Shown: positions 25,800 to 33,954 of the stretch, piece by piece
How the letters are laid out: every line of letters begins with the position of its first letter
How positions within the stretch are numbered: the stretch's first letter is position 1
Source of the DNA: Glycomyces algeriensis
Lineage (GTDB): Bacteria > Actinomycetota > Actinomycetes > Mycobacteriales > Micromonosporaceae
Assembly (NCBI RefSeq): GCF_027622855.1
Contig: NZ_JAPZVR010000014.1
Location: 58,150-109,585 of the forward strand
DNA length: 51,436 nt
Direction of reading: 5' to 3'
The notes under the pieces: model-generated
The model's input: the letters and a program-made list of their open reading frames with translations, nothing else
What the model was told of the DNA's origin: nothing
The model's database searches: none
Program-made: the position numbers and the translations under genes

Positions 25800-25850
25800 G
25801 CGGCCCGCGCTGGGTGATTCCGTCCAAAGATTCGAACCAGCGCGGGCCGC
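25800..25850. repeat. 14-bp inverted repeat with 23-base loop
   Basis: Arms 25800-25813 and 25837-25850 are perfectly complementary. It stands immediately upstream of the two-gene unknown unit, mirroring the long inverted repeat on its other side. The loop edge reads GATTCGAACC, a tRNA T-loop look-alike on the minus strand, but no tRNA folds here. Confidence 0.7.
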
Positions 25851-25901
25851 AGTCTGTGTGTGGCTCTATACGGTTGTGTGCGTGGGCGAAAGCCCTGTTG
25901 T

Positions 25902-25940
25902 GGCTCGCTCCTTCGGTCTAGGTCTCCGAAGGAGCGAGCC
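25902..25940. repeat. 15-bp perfect hairpin
   Basis: Arms 25902-25916 and 25926-25940 with a 9-base loop. It has no T-run on either side. It could be an insulator or terminator between the minus-strand unit and the XRE gene. Confidence 0.7.
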
Positions 25941-26153
25941 GGGTCGCCGGATCGGTTTGCGCCGACCGGTCCCCACCTGAACCAGCCGACCTGCGAGTCA
26001 GCACCGTTCCCTCGGCAACCCAGTGCGGAGTTCGTGGCTTAATGGCCATGACACCAACCGTACGCGCCACCCCCATCTCACGCAAGTTGCATAATCACGA
26101 TTCACCTGATTGAGTGATGGCTTCCGGATGATCACGCGTGGGAAACTTAGTGC

Positions 26154-27002
26154 ATGGCCGCGATGAGGAGTCCCACAGTCAAGCGTCGGCGCATCGCGCA
26201 GGAGCTGCGCCGATTGCGAGAGAAAACCGGTATGACGAAGGGCCAGGCGGCTAAAGCGCTCGACATGAGCCCCGGGAACCTGGGGCGCATCGAAAACCGC
26301 GAGATCACCGCGCGTCCAGTGGTCGTCCGCGCCGCGTTGGCGCTCTACGGGGTGACCGGCGACGCGGCCGAGGCTTTGATCGAACTCGCGCGCGGCGCGA
26401 CCGAACGCGGCTGGTGGCATAACTACAGCGATGTCATGCCCGACTGGTTCGGCTTCTACGTAGGCCTTGAGGAAGACGCTACGCAAATCTCGACCTACCA
26501 GGCGGAGGTGGTTCCAGGCCTCTTCCAGACGAAGGACTATGCGCGGGCCATCTTCGGCCTGACCTCCGATGGCACCGACACTGACCAGAAAGTGGCGGCC
26601 CGACTTCAGAGGCAGGAGATCTTGCACCGAGAGAACCCTGTATCGATCTCGGCAGTGCTCAACGAGGCGGTACTACTGCGGCCACTCGGCTCGGCGATGG
26701 CGTTTCGCACGCAACTCGAACACCTTGCGGAACTTACCGCGCTTCCGAATGTCTCAATCCAGGTTCTCCCGTTCGGCGCGGGCGGCCATCCGGCGATGAC
26801 CGGCCCATACTCTCTGCTTCAGTTCCCCGACTCAATGGATGAGCCTGTCGTCTACCTTGAGAATTTCACCCAGGGGCATGTTCTTGAAGAACCGGAGCAC
26901 TTCACCGTGTACCAGGATGCCCATGACAGGCTGCGCAAACTCGCTCTGTCGGAGCAGGAATCTCTCGGAAGGATTCGAGAGCTCGCGAGTAGCATCGGGT
27001 GA
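26154..27002 (+). CDS. XRE-family regulator with DUF5753-type domain
   Basis: A 282-residue DNA-binding protein. The helix-turn-helix occupies about residues 12-65 (ELRRLREKTGMTKGQAAKAL, then MSPGNLGRIEN). A C-terminal DUF5753-like domain follows (WHNYSDVMPDWFGFYVGLEEDA, YQAEVVPGLFQTKDYARAI, and IQVLPFGAGGHPAMTGPYSLL), the standard build of actinobacterial regulators that pair with DUF397 proteins. Such pairs are known from development-related bald loci and resemble toxin-antitoxin modules, though the activity is unsettled. The gene is visibly less GC-rich than its surroundings, fitting acquisition. ATG 26154 and ATG 26163 are both possible starts, since neither has a good ribosome site. Confidence 0.85.
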   Translation: MAAMRSPTVKRRRIAQELRRLREKTGMTKGQAAKALDMSPGNLGRIENREITARPVVVRAALALYGVTGDAAEALIELARGATERGWWHNYSDVMPDWFGFYVGLEEDATQISTYQAEVVPGLFQTKDYARAIFGLTSDGTDTDQKVAARLQRQEILHRENPVSISAVLNEAVLLRPLGSAMAFRTQLEHLAELTALPNVSIQVLPFGAGGHPAMTGPYSLLQFPDSMDEPVVYLENFTQGHVLEEPEHFTVYQDAHDRLRKLALSEQESLGRIRELASSIG

Positions 27003-27027
27003 GAATCGTCCGAGGCAGGAGCGAGTA

Positions 27028-27297
27028 ATGCTTGAAATGAGTTCACTTCCATGGCGCAAATCGAGCCGGAGCGCAGGCAACGGGGAATGTGTCGAGGTGG
27101 CCTGCATCCACACCGCTCCGTGGAAGAAATCCAGCCGCAGCGGAACCGGCAACTGTGTCGAGGTTGCGCCTGTGGCAGCAACCGTCGCGGTCCGGGACTC
27201 GAAGCTCCCGACCACCGGCGACTTCCCGCACCTCCTCCTCGACACCGCCACCTGGTCCGGCCTCCTCACCGCGATCAAGACCGGCGACCTCAACTAA
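27028..27297 (+). CDS. DUF397 protein with duplicated N-terminal motif
   Basis: An 89-residue partner of the XRE regulator 26 bases upstream. DUF397 proteins are normally about 60-70 residues with one W-KSS-S-G-CVEVA motif followed by VAVRDSK and a helical end. Here the motif occurs twice, at residues 8-25 and 31-47, before AVRDSKLPTTGDF and the LDTATWSGLLTAIKTG end. AGGAG precedes ATG 27028. Its coding strand is covered antisense by the 3' end of the ATPase reading frame. Role: probably binds or controls its XRE partner; inferred from the family. Confidence 0.85.
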   Translation: MLEMSSLPWRKSSRSAGNGECVEVACIHTAPWKKSSRSGTGNCVEVAPVAATVAVRDSKLPTTGDFPHLLLDTATWSGLLTAIKTGDLN

Positions 27298-28782
27298 CCA
27301 ACCCACCCCGCAAGTCACGGCGCGCTTCCCACTGCAATTCCCATTGCAGCGGGAAGCGCGGCGTTCCGGTATCGCCCACGCCGCCGCGGCCCGCGGGCAG
27401 GAGTCCTCAGTTCGGAGTGAGAACAGATCATCCGCGTTCATCGTCCAGACCCCCTCAGGGGCGTCCTCGACTTCCTCGCGGGCGGCGATCGCGTACCGCA
27501 GTCGTCCAGGATCGTCGACCAGGTGAGCAGCCTTGGCGCGCATACGTTCGAGAATGCGCGGGGCCCGCACCCTCTTCGCCCACTTGGCCTCTCCGACGAG
27601 GACCGGGCGTCGCTCTCTGCCCGCGAGGGCGACGGCGTCGAGCTCGTCCTGCCCGTCGCCGCGCCACCAGGGACCGATGTCCACCGTCTCGGGGTCGATC
27701 TCCTCCGCGCGCAACGCCAGGTGATCCCTGAAGGCGTCCTCCCAAGCGTCCCCCATGAAATCGTCGAGCGACGCGACCACGTTGGGCAATACAGTCTGGA
27801 GCGCCCCCGCCTCGATCCTGGACCGGTACCGTCCCAGCACTCCGAGATGGAAGCGCAGGAAATTGTCCTTGATCCGGTAGATCTTGCGCCGGTGCTTGTC
27901 GGGGTTCTCGGTGACGGGCAGGATGCGCTCGATCAGCCGCAGCTCGACCAAGCGCTCGATCGACCGACTCGGGTCCGTCCCGACCGCATCGGCGATCTCA
28001 TGGAACCGGATGCGGCCGTTCGCTATCGCGGTGAGGACCTGGCCCGCCAGCTGTCCCGACCCGAGCTCAGTCGCCAGGATCAGCTTGCCCTCGTTGTAGA
28101 GCGGCGTCTCGCTGCTCAGGAGCAGACCGCTCAGATTCGCCTCGATCGACTCATCCTGCCGCCACATCGTCAAGTAGAGCGGCACGCCTCCGAGGATGCC
28201 GTAGACGAGGGCGCAATCGGCCGGCGCGAGTCCAGTGAGGATCTCCGGCACCTCGTGCGGTCGGAACGGATGGAGTTGGAGCGTGAGGTCGAAGCGGCCG
28301 TAGAGCGGGGCGCGGTACTCCTGCATCTGCCACATGGCACGCATCGACGACCCTGAGAGCAGGATCTTCAAAGGCGGCGTGCCGCCGTGGCGGTCGAGTT
28401 CGGCACGAAGGATGCCGGGAAGTTCCGGGGACCCGACCAGGAGTTCGGGGAATTCGTCGAGGACCAGGAGCAGCGGGGCTTCCTCGGCGCGGGCGAACAG
28501 GAACCGCAGCGCGTCGCGCCAGTCCCTGAACGGGTGCTCGGCGAGATTCCGTTCAGGGGTACTGAGCTGCACGGTCTCCTCGGACAGGCCGCGGAGCTCG
28601 AAATCGGCGGTGCCGCCCACGCCGGTGTAGAACACCATGCGCTTGTCACGAGCGAAATGGGTGATCAGCGCAGTCTTGCCCACTCGGCGTCGACCCCATA
28701 CCAGACCCGGCCGGGCGCGCTCGACGCTCCACCAACGGTCAAGCGCCGCCAGCTCGTTTCGCCTGCTCACAAAACCTACCAT
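27043..28782 (-). CDS. Archaeal-type ATPase with DUF234/PD-(D/E)xK C-terminal domain; aberrant 3' extension
   Basis: The open frame encodes 579 residues. Residues 1-200 are the AAA-like ATPase: FVSRRNEL at the start, Walker A GRRRVGKTAL near 31-40, Walker B LLLVLDEFPELL near 103-114, sensor LLSGSS near 140. A winged-helix region follows near 265-300. The C-terminal DUF234-type nuclease-like domain has ELDAVAL and VGEAKW, the acidic and ExK elements. Conserved sequence ends near residue 456 (MNADDLFSL). A further 123 residues run through the strong hairpin and antisense across the DUF397 gene and look non-coding, so the true stop was probably lost or shifted; a TGA exists in another frame at 27409-27407. 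Function is unknown; such proteins are common accessory ATPases. Confidence 0.75.
   Translation of the reverse strand: MVGFVSRRNELAALDRWWSVERARPGLVWGRRRVGKTALITHFARDKRMVFYTGVGGTADFELRGLSEETVQLSTPERNLAEHPFRDWRDALRFLFARAEEAPLLLVLDEFPELLVGSPELPGILRAELDRHGGTPPLKILLSGSSMRAMWQMQEYRAPLYGRFDLTLQLHPFRPHEVPEILTGLAPADCALVYGILGGVPLYLTMWRQDESIEANLSGLLLSSETPLYNEGKLILATELGSGQLAGQVLTAIANGRIRFHEIADAVGTDPSRSIERLVELRLIERILPVTENPDKHRRKIYRIKDNFLRFHLGVLGRYRSRIEAGALQTVLPNVVASLDDFMGDAWEDAFRDHLALRAEEIDPETVDIGPWWRGDGQDELDAVALAGRERRPVLVGEAKWAKRVRAPRILERMRAKAAHLVDDPGRLRYAIAAREEVEDAPEGVWTMNADDLFSLRTEDSCPRAAAAWAIPERRASRCNGNCSGKRAVTCGVGWLVEVAGLDRGEEAGPGGGVEEEVREVAGGRELRVPDRDGCCHRRNLDTVAGSAAAGFLPRSGVDAGHLDTFPVACAPARFAPWK
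27049..27168 (+). repeat. Internal duplication within the DUF397 gene
   Basis: Two diverged copies, about 27049-27102 and 27118-27168, encode PW(R/K)KSSRS-G-CVEVA at a 23-residue offset. Third-position differences show the duplication is not recent. Confidence 0.75.
27321..27360. terminator. 18-bp hairpin between DUF397 and the ATPase
   Basis: Arms 27321-27338 and 27343-27360 pair with one G-T wobble around a 4-base loop. It lies 23 bases past the DUF397 stop and just past the end of the conserved ATPase domain, so it would serve both convergent genes. Confidence 0.75.
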
Positions 28783-28785
28783 GAA

Positions 28786-28828
28786 GGTAGCCTACCTCAG
28801 AGGTAGCCTACGTGAGCGGTAGGTTAAT
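28786..28828. promoter_or_regulatory. Three 16-bp-phased GGTAG(C/G)(C/T)T repeats at the ATPase start
   Basis: GGTAGCCTAC at 28786, GGTAGCCTAC at 28802 and GGTAGGTTAA at 28818, exactly 16 bases apart, beginning 4 bases upstream of the ATPase ATG. An inverse copy (ACCTACC) overlaps the start codon at 28774-28780. On the minus strand each of the first two reads GTAGGCTACC, containing TAGGCT, a possible -10 hexamer. Confidence 0.6.
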
Positions 28829-28845
28829 CGTCGGTACACCAAGCA

Positions 28846-28885
28846 GCGAGGGCCCGGACGCTGTCGCGTCCGGGCCCTCGCTTTT
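28846..28885. terminator. 15-bp hairpin with T4 on the plus strand, downstream of pknB
   Basis: Arms 28846-28860 and 28867-28881 are perfect, loop CTGTCG. It follows the pknB stop on the minus strand. The TTTT at 28882-28885 is on the plus-strand side, so it could also end a short plus-strand transcript from the repeat array. Confidence 0.7.
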
Positions 28886-28898
28886 CTCACGTCTCGCG

Positions 28899-30806
28899 CT
28901 AATCCCCGTTGTTGCAGGTCGGGTCCAGTGGCGTACAGCTCTCATCTGCCGGCGTGGTGGTCTCGTCGCCGCCTCCACCGCCGTCGTCCTCAGCCGCGGT
29001 GATGGTCACCGCAGCGCCAGGCTTGACAGCCGTGCCGCTGGTGATCTGGCCTTCCTCACCCGTGACGGACTCAATGGTCGTCGCGGTCGCGTCACCCTCG
29101 ATGGTCACGGTGAGCCCGAGACCCTGCAGCGTCGTCTGCAGTGCCGCCGGGGCGGTCGTGGCATCCCACGTGATCACCACGCCCTGGGCGGTGATGGTCA
29201 CCGTGGAGTTCTCTTCCTCGTTCGAGTCGGCGCCTGGGTCCTGCGCATACACGACCCCTTCCTGCTCGCCCCCGTTGCCGTACTCGACCTGGACGCCGAA
29301 TCCGGCGTCGTCGAGCGTCTGGGTCGCCCGGTCGACGGTCATGCCGAACACGTCGGGCACCGTGGCCCGGCCGCCCTCGGAGACGGTCAGCGTGACCTCA
29401 GTGGTCGGCGGGACCTCGCTCCCGCCCTTAGGAGTCTGCTCCAGCACCTCGCCGGACGGCAGGGTGCTCGCCTCTTGGACGACCTTGACCGTGAGGTTCT
29501 GTCCCTCGAGCTTCTCGGTGGCCTCTTCGACTTTGTCGCCCACGACGTCCTGGACCGTGACGTCCTCCGGTGCGATCATCACGGTGAGCGTCACCTCGGA
29601 GTTCTCGGAGACCTCCGTGTCCGCATCGGGGTCCTGGTCGGTGACGCGCCCGATGTTCTCGTCGTCGGGGACCTCCGCCGGGACTTCCTCGACCGTCACC
29701 TCGAAGCCCGCATCGGTGAGCGTCGTCTCCGCCTCCGCCCGCTCCTGACCCACGACGTTCGGCACGGCCACCGTCGCCGATTCCTCGAGCATCTTCATGA
29801 TTCCCCAGGAAGCGGCGGTGACCGCGATGAGCGAGAGGATCACCCCCAAGGCGATCAGCCACGGGCGGCGCTTGCTCGAAGAGGTCGCGATCGGGGTGAT
29901 CGGGGCCGTGGAGTCGGCGCCGGCGAGCAGCTGCGTGCGGTCCCCCGCGTTCATCACCGCGGGGGCCATCACGGCCTGCCCGCGCGCGGCGCGGATCAGG
30001 TCCTCGCGCATCTCGCCGGCCGAGTGGTACCGGTTCTCGGGGTTCTTCGCGAGGGCCTTCATGATCACGGCGTCGACCGAGGCGGGGATGGCCGGGTTCA
30101 GCTCCGAAGGCGGCCGGGCCTCCTCGCGCACGTGCTGGTAGGCGACGGAGACGGGGTTGTCGCCGGTGAACGGCGGGTGACCCACCAGGAGTTCGTAGAG
30201 GACGCAGCCGACCGCGTACACGTCCGAGCGGGCGTCCACGGTCTCGCCGCGCGCCTGCTCCGGGGAGAGGTACTGCGCGGTGCCGATGACCGCGCTGGTC
30301 TGCGTCATGGTCGCCTGGTTCGAGGCCAGGGCCCGGGCGATGCCGAAGTCCATGACCTTGACCTGGTTGGTGTCCGAGAGCATCACGTTGCCGGGCTTGA
30401 CGTCCCGGTGGATGATGTGGTGCTTGTGGCTGAAGTCCAGGGCCGAGCACATGTCGGCCACGACCTCGCACGCCGTCGCCGCGTCGAAGCGGCCCTCGGC
30501 GAGCAGGACCTCTTTGAGGGTCCGGCCGTTGACGAACTCCATCACCATGTACGGGATGCCGCCGTCTTCGCCGGTGTCGAACACCGCGACGATGTTGGGG
30601 TGGTTGAGCGACGCGGAGTTCTGGGCCTCGCGCTGGAACCGGATGAGGAAGGACTCGTCGCGAGAGAGGTCGGCCCGCAGCAGCTTCACCGCCACATCGC
30701 GGCCGAGTCGCAGGTCCCGGCCACGGTGGACTTCAGCCATCCCCCCGTAACCGACGACCTCGCCGATCTCGTATCTGCCGCCTAGCAGGCGGGGCTCAGT
30801 GGTCAT
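28899..30806 (-). CDS. pknB: Ser/Thr protein kinase PknB with PASTA domains
   Basis: A 635-residue membrane kinase. The catalytic domain (about 10-275) has GYGGMAEVHRG, the invariant Lys in VAVKLLR, HRDVKPGNVML, DFGIARAL and GTAQYLSPEQARG. A juxtamembrane linker leads to one helix near 310-335 (RPWLIALGVILSLIAVTAAS). Four PASTA repeats follow outside the cell; these bind muropeptides or lipid II in the family. The tail is Gly/Asp/Thr-rich and ends with two cysteines, Cys624 and Cys631, in SCTPLDPTCN; no other cysteine is seen outside. It is the last gene of the fhaA-to-pknB cluster, 73 bases after pknA. Targets in relatives include cell-wall and division proteins. Confidence 0.95.
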   Translation of the reverse strand: MTTEPRLLGGRYEIGEVVGYGGMAEVHRGRDLRLGRDVAVKLLRADLSRDESFLIRFQREAQNSASLNHPNIVAVFDTGEDGGIPYMVMEFVNGRTLKEVLLAEGRFDAATACEVVADMCSALDFSHKHHIIHRDVKPGNVMLSDTNQVKVMDFGIARALASNQATMTQTSAVIGTAQYLSPEQARGETVDARSDVYAVGCVLYELLVGHPPFTGDNPVSVAYQHVREEARPPSELNPAIPASVDAVIMKALAKNPENRYHSAGEMREDLIRAARGQAVMAPAVMNAGDRTQLLAGADSTAPITPIATSSSKRRPWLIALGVILSLIAVTAASWGIMKMLEESATVAVPNVVGQERAEAETTLTDAGFEVTVEEVPAEVPDDENIGRVTDQDPDADTEVSENSEVTLTVMIAPEDVTVQDVVGDKVEEATEKLEGQNLTVKVVQEASTLPSGEVLEQTPKGGSEVPPTTEVTLTVSEGGRATVPDVFGMTVDRATQTLDDAGFGVQVEYGNGGEQEGVVYAQDPGADSNEEENSTVTITAQGVVITWDATTAPAALQTTLQGLGLTVTIEGDATATTIESVTGEEGQITSGTAVKPGAAVTITAAEDDGGGGGDETTTPADESCTPLDPTCNNGD

Positions 30807-30879
30807 CGCGTTTTACGTCCTCGTGTTCCGTTCATCGCGGCTTGATTCTAATGGCACGAGCAGGCCCGAAAACCCGCTA

Positions 30880-32187
30880 TCAGTTACAGTTCTCCGTCAG
30901 CTGGTTGCAGGTCCGATCGCCCATCGTGGGCATTTCCATGCCGTTGGACGAGGGCTCTTCCTGCGGGGTCGTGGCGTCGTCGGACGGCTCGTCGGCGCCC
31001 TGCTCGCTCTGCTCGACCTGGTCGCTCGGGTCGTTGTCGTCCGACGGCGTGCCGCCGCCGTTCACCAGGTTGAGGAGCAGCAACACCATACCGCCGACCA
31101 CGACGAGGGCGACAACGCCCGCGAGCACCTTGATCAGGGTCCGGTTGGCGCCCGGGTTGGACGCCGCAGGCGGCTGCGGGGCTCCCAGGTTGATGCCCGG
31201 AGGGGAGGAACCGGGCGGGACCTGGCCCCCCATCGGCATCGGCGGGGAAGCGGTCACCGGGTCGGCAACGCCCGCGGGCGGCCCGCCCATGCTGACCACG
31301 CCCGCGCGGCGCGGAAGCTGGCCGACCGGCGGCATGACCGAGGTCGAATCCGGGTTGGCGTCCACGGCGATGCGCGCGAGCGCGGCCATCTCGGTGGCGC
31401 TGGCGAACCGCTGGTGCGGGTTCTTGACCAGGGAGCGCTCGACGAACGCCCGCACGCCCGGCGGGATGTCCTGCGGGAGCGGCGGGGGCGGGGTGCGCAC
31501 GTGGTGGAGGGCGAGCTCGATGGGGTTCTCGGCCTGGAACGGCCGGTGCCCGGTGAGGCCGTGGAAGGCCACGACCCCGAGCGAGTACATGTCCGAGGCG
31601 GGCACCACACCGGTGCCTTCGGCCTGCTCAGGGGCGATGTAGGAGGCGGTGCCCATGACGGAGCCGGTGGCGGTGAGGTCGCCGGACGCGCCGGAGCGGG
31701 CGATGCCGAAGTCGGTGAGGACGGCCTGGCCGTCCCGGTCGCGCACCAGGATGTTGCCGGGCTTGATGTCGCGGTGGATGATCCCGCGCTCGTGGGCCTG
31801 CTGGAGGGCCTCGGCGGTGGCGGCGATGATCGGCATGAGCTCGCGGGCGTCGAGCCGGCCGCGTTCGGCGATGAGGTCGGCGAGGGACTTGCCCTCGATG
31901 AACTCCATCACCAGGTAGGCGGTGGTCTCGCCGCTGGGCAGGTCGGCGTTGCCGAAGTCGTGCACGTTGACGATGTGCGGGTGGGTGAGGCCGGCGACCA
32001 TCTTCGCCTCGGCGATGAACCGCTTGGCGAAACCAGGCTCGCTCAGCAGCGCGGGGAGCATCGCCTTCACGGCCACGGTGCGTTCGAGCACGGTGTCCTC
32101 GGCCCGCCAGACCTCGCCCATGCCGCCCACGGCAATGCGTTCGCGCAGGCGATAGCGTTGCCCGAGCAGCATTTCGGGGCTCAACAC
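30880..32187 (-). CDS. pknA: Ser/Thr protein kinase PknA
   Basis: A 435-residue membrane kinase. It has VGGMGEVWRAED, VAVKAM, HRDIKPGNILV, DFGIARSG and GTASYIAPEQAEG in the order of active kinases, then a Pro/Gly-rich linker (about 275-340) and one helix near 347-370 (TLIKVLAGVVALVVVGGMVLL). The extracellular tail is short, acidic and Gln/Pro-rich, and ends TCNQLTENCN with Cys427 and Cys434. The start is GTG 32187 with GAGGAG upstream. In mycobacteria PknA works with PknB in growth control; the gene order here is the same. Confidence 0.93.
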   Translation of the reverse strand: MLSPEMLLGQRYRLRERIAVGGMGEVWRAEDTVLERTVAVKAMLPALLSEPGFAKRFIAEAKMVAGLTHPHIVNVHDFGNADLPSGETTAYLVMEFIEGKSLADLIAERGRLDARELMPIIAATAEALQQAHERGIIHRDIKPGNILVRDRDGQAVLTDFGIARSGASGDLTATGSVMGTASYIAPEQAEGTGVVPASDMYSLGVVAFHGLTGHRPFQAENPIELALHHVRTPPPPLPQDIPPGVRAFVERSLVKNPHQRFASATEMAALARIAVDANPDSTSVMPPVGQLPRRAGVVSMGGPPAGVADPVTASPPMPMGGQVPPGSSPPGINLGAPQPPAASNPGANRTLIKVLAGVVALVVVGGMVLLLLNLVNGGGTPSDDNDPSDQVEQSEQGADEPSDDATTPQEEPSSNGMEMPTMGDRTCNQLTENCN

Positions 32188-32496
32188 GGCGTCTCCTCGT
32201 TGTCGGGGAGGGATCAGCTCCGGGGGGATCGACGCTTCAGTCTACTGGCAGGCCGCTCAGCTCCTGGTTCGTCGTGCGGCGGCACTGCCGCGCGACACCT
32301 CGGCCCCGACCTCTCTGAAGATCCACGTTCGGGTGCGCCGTTCGGTTGCTACGTCAGGGGATCGTGAGGAAACTGTGTCTTTGCCGCAATCATTCCCGGA
32401 CGTGGTCCCGGCTGCGGTTTCGGCCGTGGCCCTGACCTCGGCTCTGATCGCGGTTCCGGTCGGGAGCCCTGCGGGGCTGCAGGCCCTCGCGACCGG
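32188..32496. other. 309-base gap between pbpA and pknA
   Basis: This interrupts an otherwise tight operon. On the minus strand TAGACT (32244-32239) is a possible -10 for the two kinases, with a 45-base leader. The half near pbpA has imperfect GGTTCCGG-like reiterations and no clear terminator. No gene is seen. Confidence 0.45.
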
Positions 32497-33954
32497 TCAT
32501 TCCTCGCCGCCTTCCAGGACCTGCTCCATGAGGTCGCCGGAGATCTCGGCGGCCTTGGCGGAGGCCCCGTCGCCGTACGAGTCGAGGAACACGCAGACGG
32601 CGACGGCGGGCTCGCCGTCCTTGTCCATGGCGTACCCGTGGAACCAGCCGTGGTCGGGCTCGGGGTTGTCACTGGAGTCGGAGTGCTGGGCGGTGCCGGT
32701 CTTGCCGCCGACGGTGTAGCCGTCGATCTGCGCGGTCCGGCCGGTCCCGTTCTCGACCACGGCCTCCATGAGGATCTGCAGTTCCTGGGCGGTGTCGAGG
32801 TCGATCGACCGGCCCAGGTTGTCCTCGGCGAAGTTCTGGACGGTGTTGCCCTCGGAGTCGGTGAGCTCGGCGATGATCTGCGGCGCCATGCGGTCCCCGC
32901 CGTTGGCGATGGTCGCGGCGACGACCGCGTTCTGCAGGACCGTCTCCACGACGTCCTGCTGGCCGATACAGGCCTGTGCGCGGAAGGCGTCCTCGGACAG
33001 GTCGCCGGTCCCTGAGGCCGCAGTCGACAGCGGGGTCTCGTAGGTCTCCCCGAAGCCGAACGCCTCGGTGATCTCGGTGATCTGATCGACGGTCAGGTCC
33101 TCGACGCACATCCGCGCGAACGTGGTGTTGCACGAGAGCTCGAAGGCCTTCTCGAGCGTGTACTCCTCATCGGGGCACTGGGCGCTGGAGTTCTTGATCT
33201 CGTGGTTCGTGTCCGGCGCGGTGTAGCCGTTCCCGGCCGGGACCATGTCGTCGGCCTTGCCGCCGTTCTCGATGTACGCGGCGGCCACGAGCGTTTTGAA
33301 CGTCGACCCCGGGGGGAAGTACTCCTGGCGGGTGAGGTCGAGCATGTCGCCGGAGTCGTCGAGCGCCTTCTTGGCCTCCTCGGCGGTCTCGCCGTTGTTC
33401 GAGGAGACGTCGGTCGGGTTCCAGCCCGGGTAGGAGGCCTGGGCGAGGATGCGGCCGGTCTTCGGGTCGATCACGACCGCACCGCCTTGGACGCCGGCGT
33501 CCGCGATGGCGTCGTAGGCGGCCTTCTGCAGGTCCGCGTCGATGGTCGTGACCACGTTGCCGCCGGTCTTGTTCTCCTTGAGGACCGTGGCCCAGAAGTC
33601 GTCGAAGGCAAGGAGCGAGCTCGTGCCGTTGAGCAGCGAGTTCTCGTACGCCTCGAGGTTGGACGCGCCGTAATTGATCGACTTGAAGCCGGTGATGTTC
33701 CCGAAGTAGTCGCCCTCGGGGTAGTTCCGCCGGTAGCCGTAGGAGCCTCCGTCGGTGGGGACCGACTCGGCGATCACCGTGTCCCCGGCGAGGATCTGGC
33801 CGCGCGGGACCTCGTACTCGGCGATGAGGGTGCGGGCGTTCGACAGCCCCTCGTAGTCCTCGTGGTGGAAGAACGCCACCCAGGTCGACTGGACCATGAG
33901 AGCGGCCAGCAGGACCAGCGCGATGACGCCCATGCGGCGCAGGGCCGGATTCAT
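32497..33954 (-). CDS. pbpA: Penicillin-binding protein, class B transpeptidase
   Basis: A 485-residue membrane-anchored peptidoglycan transpeptidase. One N-terminal helix (about 8-28) precedes a short pedestal and the transpeptidase domain with SxxK at Ser217-Lys220, SxN at Ser274-Asn276 (SCN) and KTG at 418-420. Four cysteines (260, 275, 283, 329) surround the active-site region, two or more of which could pair outside the cell. ATG 33954 overlaps the rodA stop as ATGA, so the glycosyltransferase RodA and its transpeptidase partner are made together, as in the mycobacterial pbpA-rodA pair. Confidence 0.95.
   Translation of the reverse strand: MNPALRRMGVIALVLLAALMVQSTWVAFFHHEDYEGLSNARTLIAEYEVPRGQILAGDTVIAESVPTDGGSYGYRRNYPEGDYFGNITGFKSINYGASNLEAYENSLLNGTSSLLAFDDFWATVLKENKTGGNVVTTIDADLQKAAYDAIADAGVQGGAVVIDPKTGRILAQASYPGWNPTDVSSNNGETAEEAKKALDDSGDMLDLTRQEYFPPGSTFKTLVAAAYIENGGKADDMVPAGNGYTAPDTNHEIKNSSAQCPDEEYTLEKAFELSCNTTFARMCVEDLTVDQITEITEAFGFGETYETPLSTAASGTGDLSEDAFRAQACIGQQDVVETVLQNAVVAATIANGGDRMAPQIIAELTDSEGNTVQNFAEDNLGRSIDLDTAQELQILMEAVVENGTGRTAQIDGYTVGGKTGTAQHSDSSDNPEPDHGWFHGYAMDKDGEPAVAVCVFLDSYGDGASAKAAEISGDLMEQVLEGGEE

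Larger units (their letters stand above)
25775..26153. other. Gene-free control region upstream of the XRE regulator
   Basis: 379 bases holding two strong hairpins and, nearer the regulator, a lower-GC stretch (about 26080-26150) with the imperfect inverted repeat AATCA-N9-TGATT, which may be an autoregulatory site. The regulator's own ribosome site is weak. No gene is visible. Confidence 0.5.

Noticed and set aside
25800..25850. Possible tRNA on the minus strand (GGTTCGAATC T-loop look-alike)
   Set aside because: No acceptor, D or anticodon arms can be folded around it; the sequence is a simple 14-bp inverted repeat.
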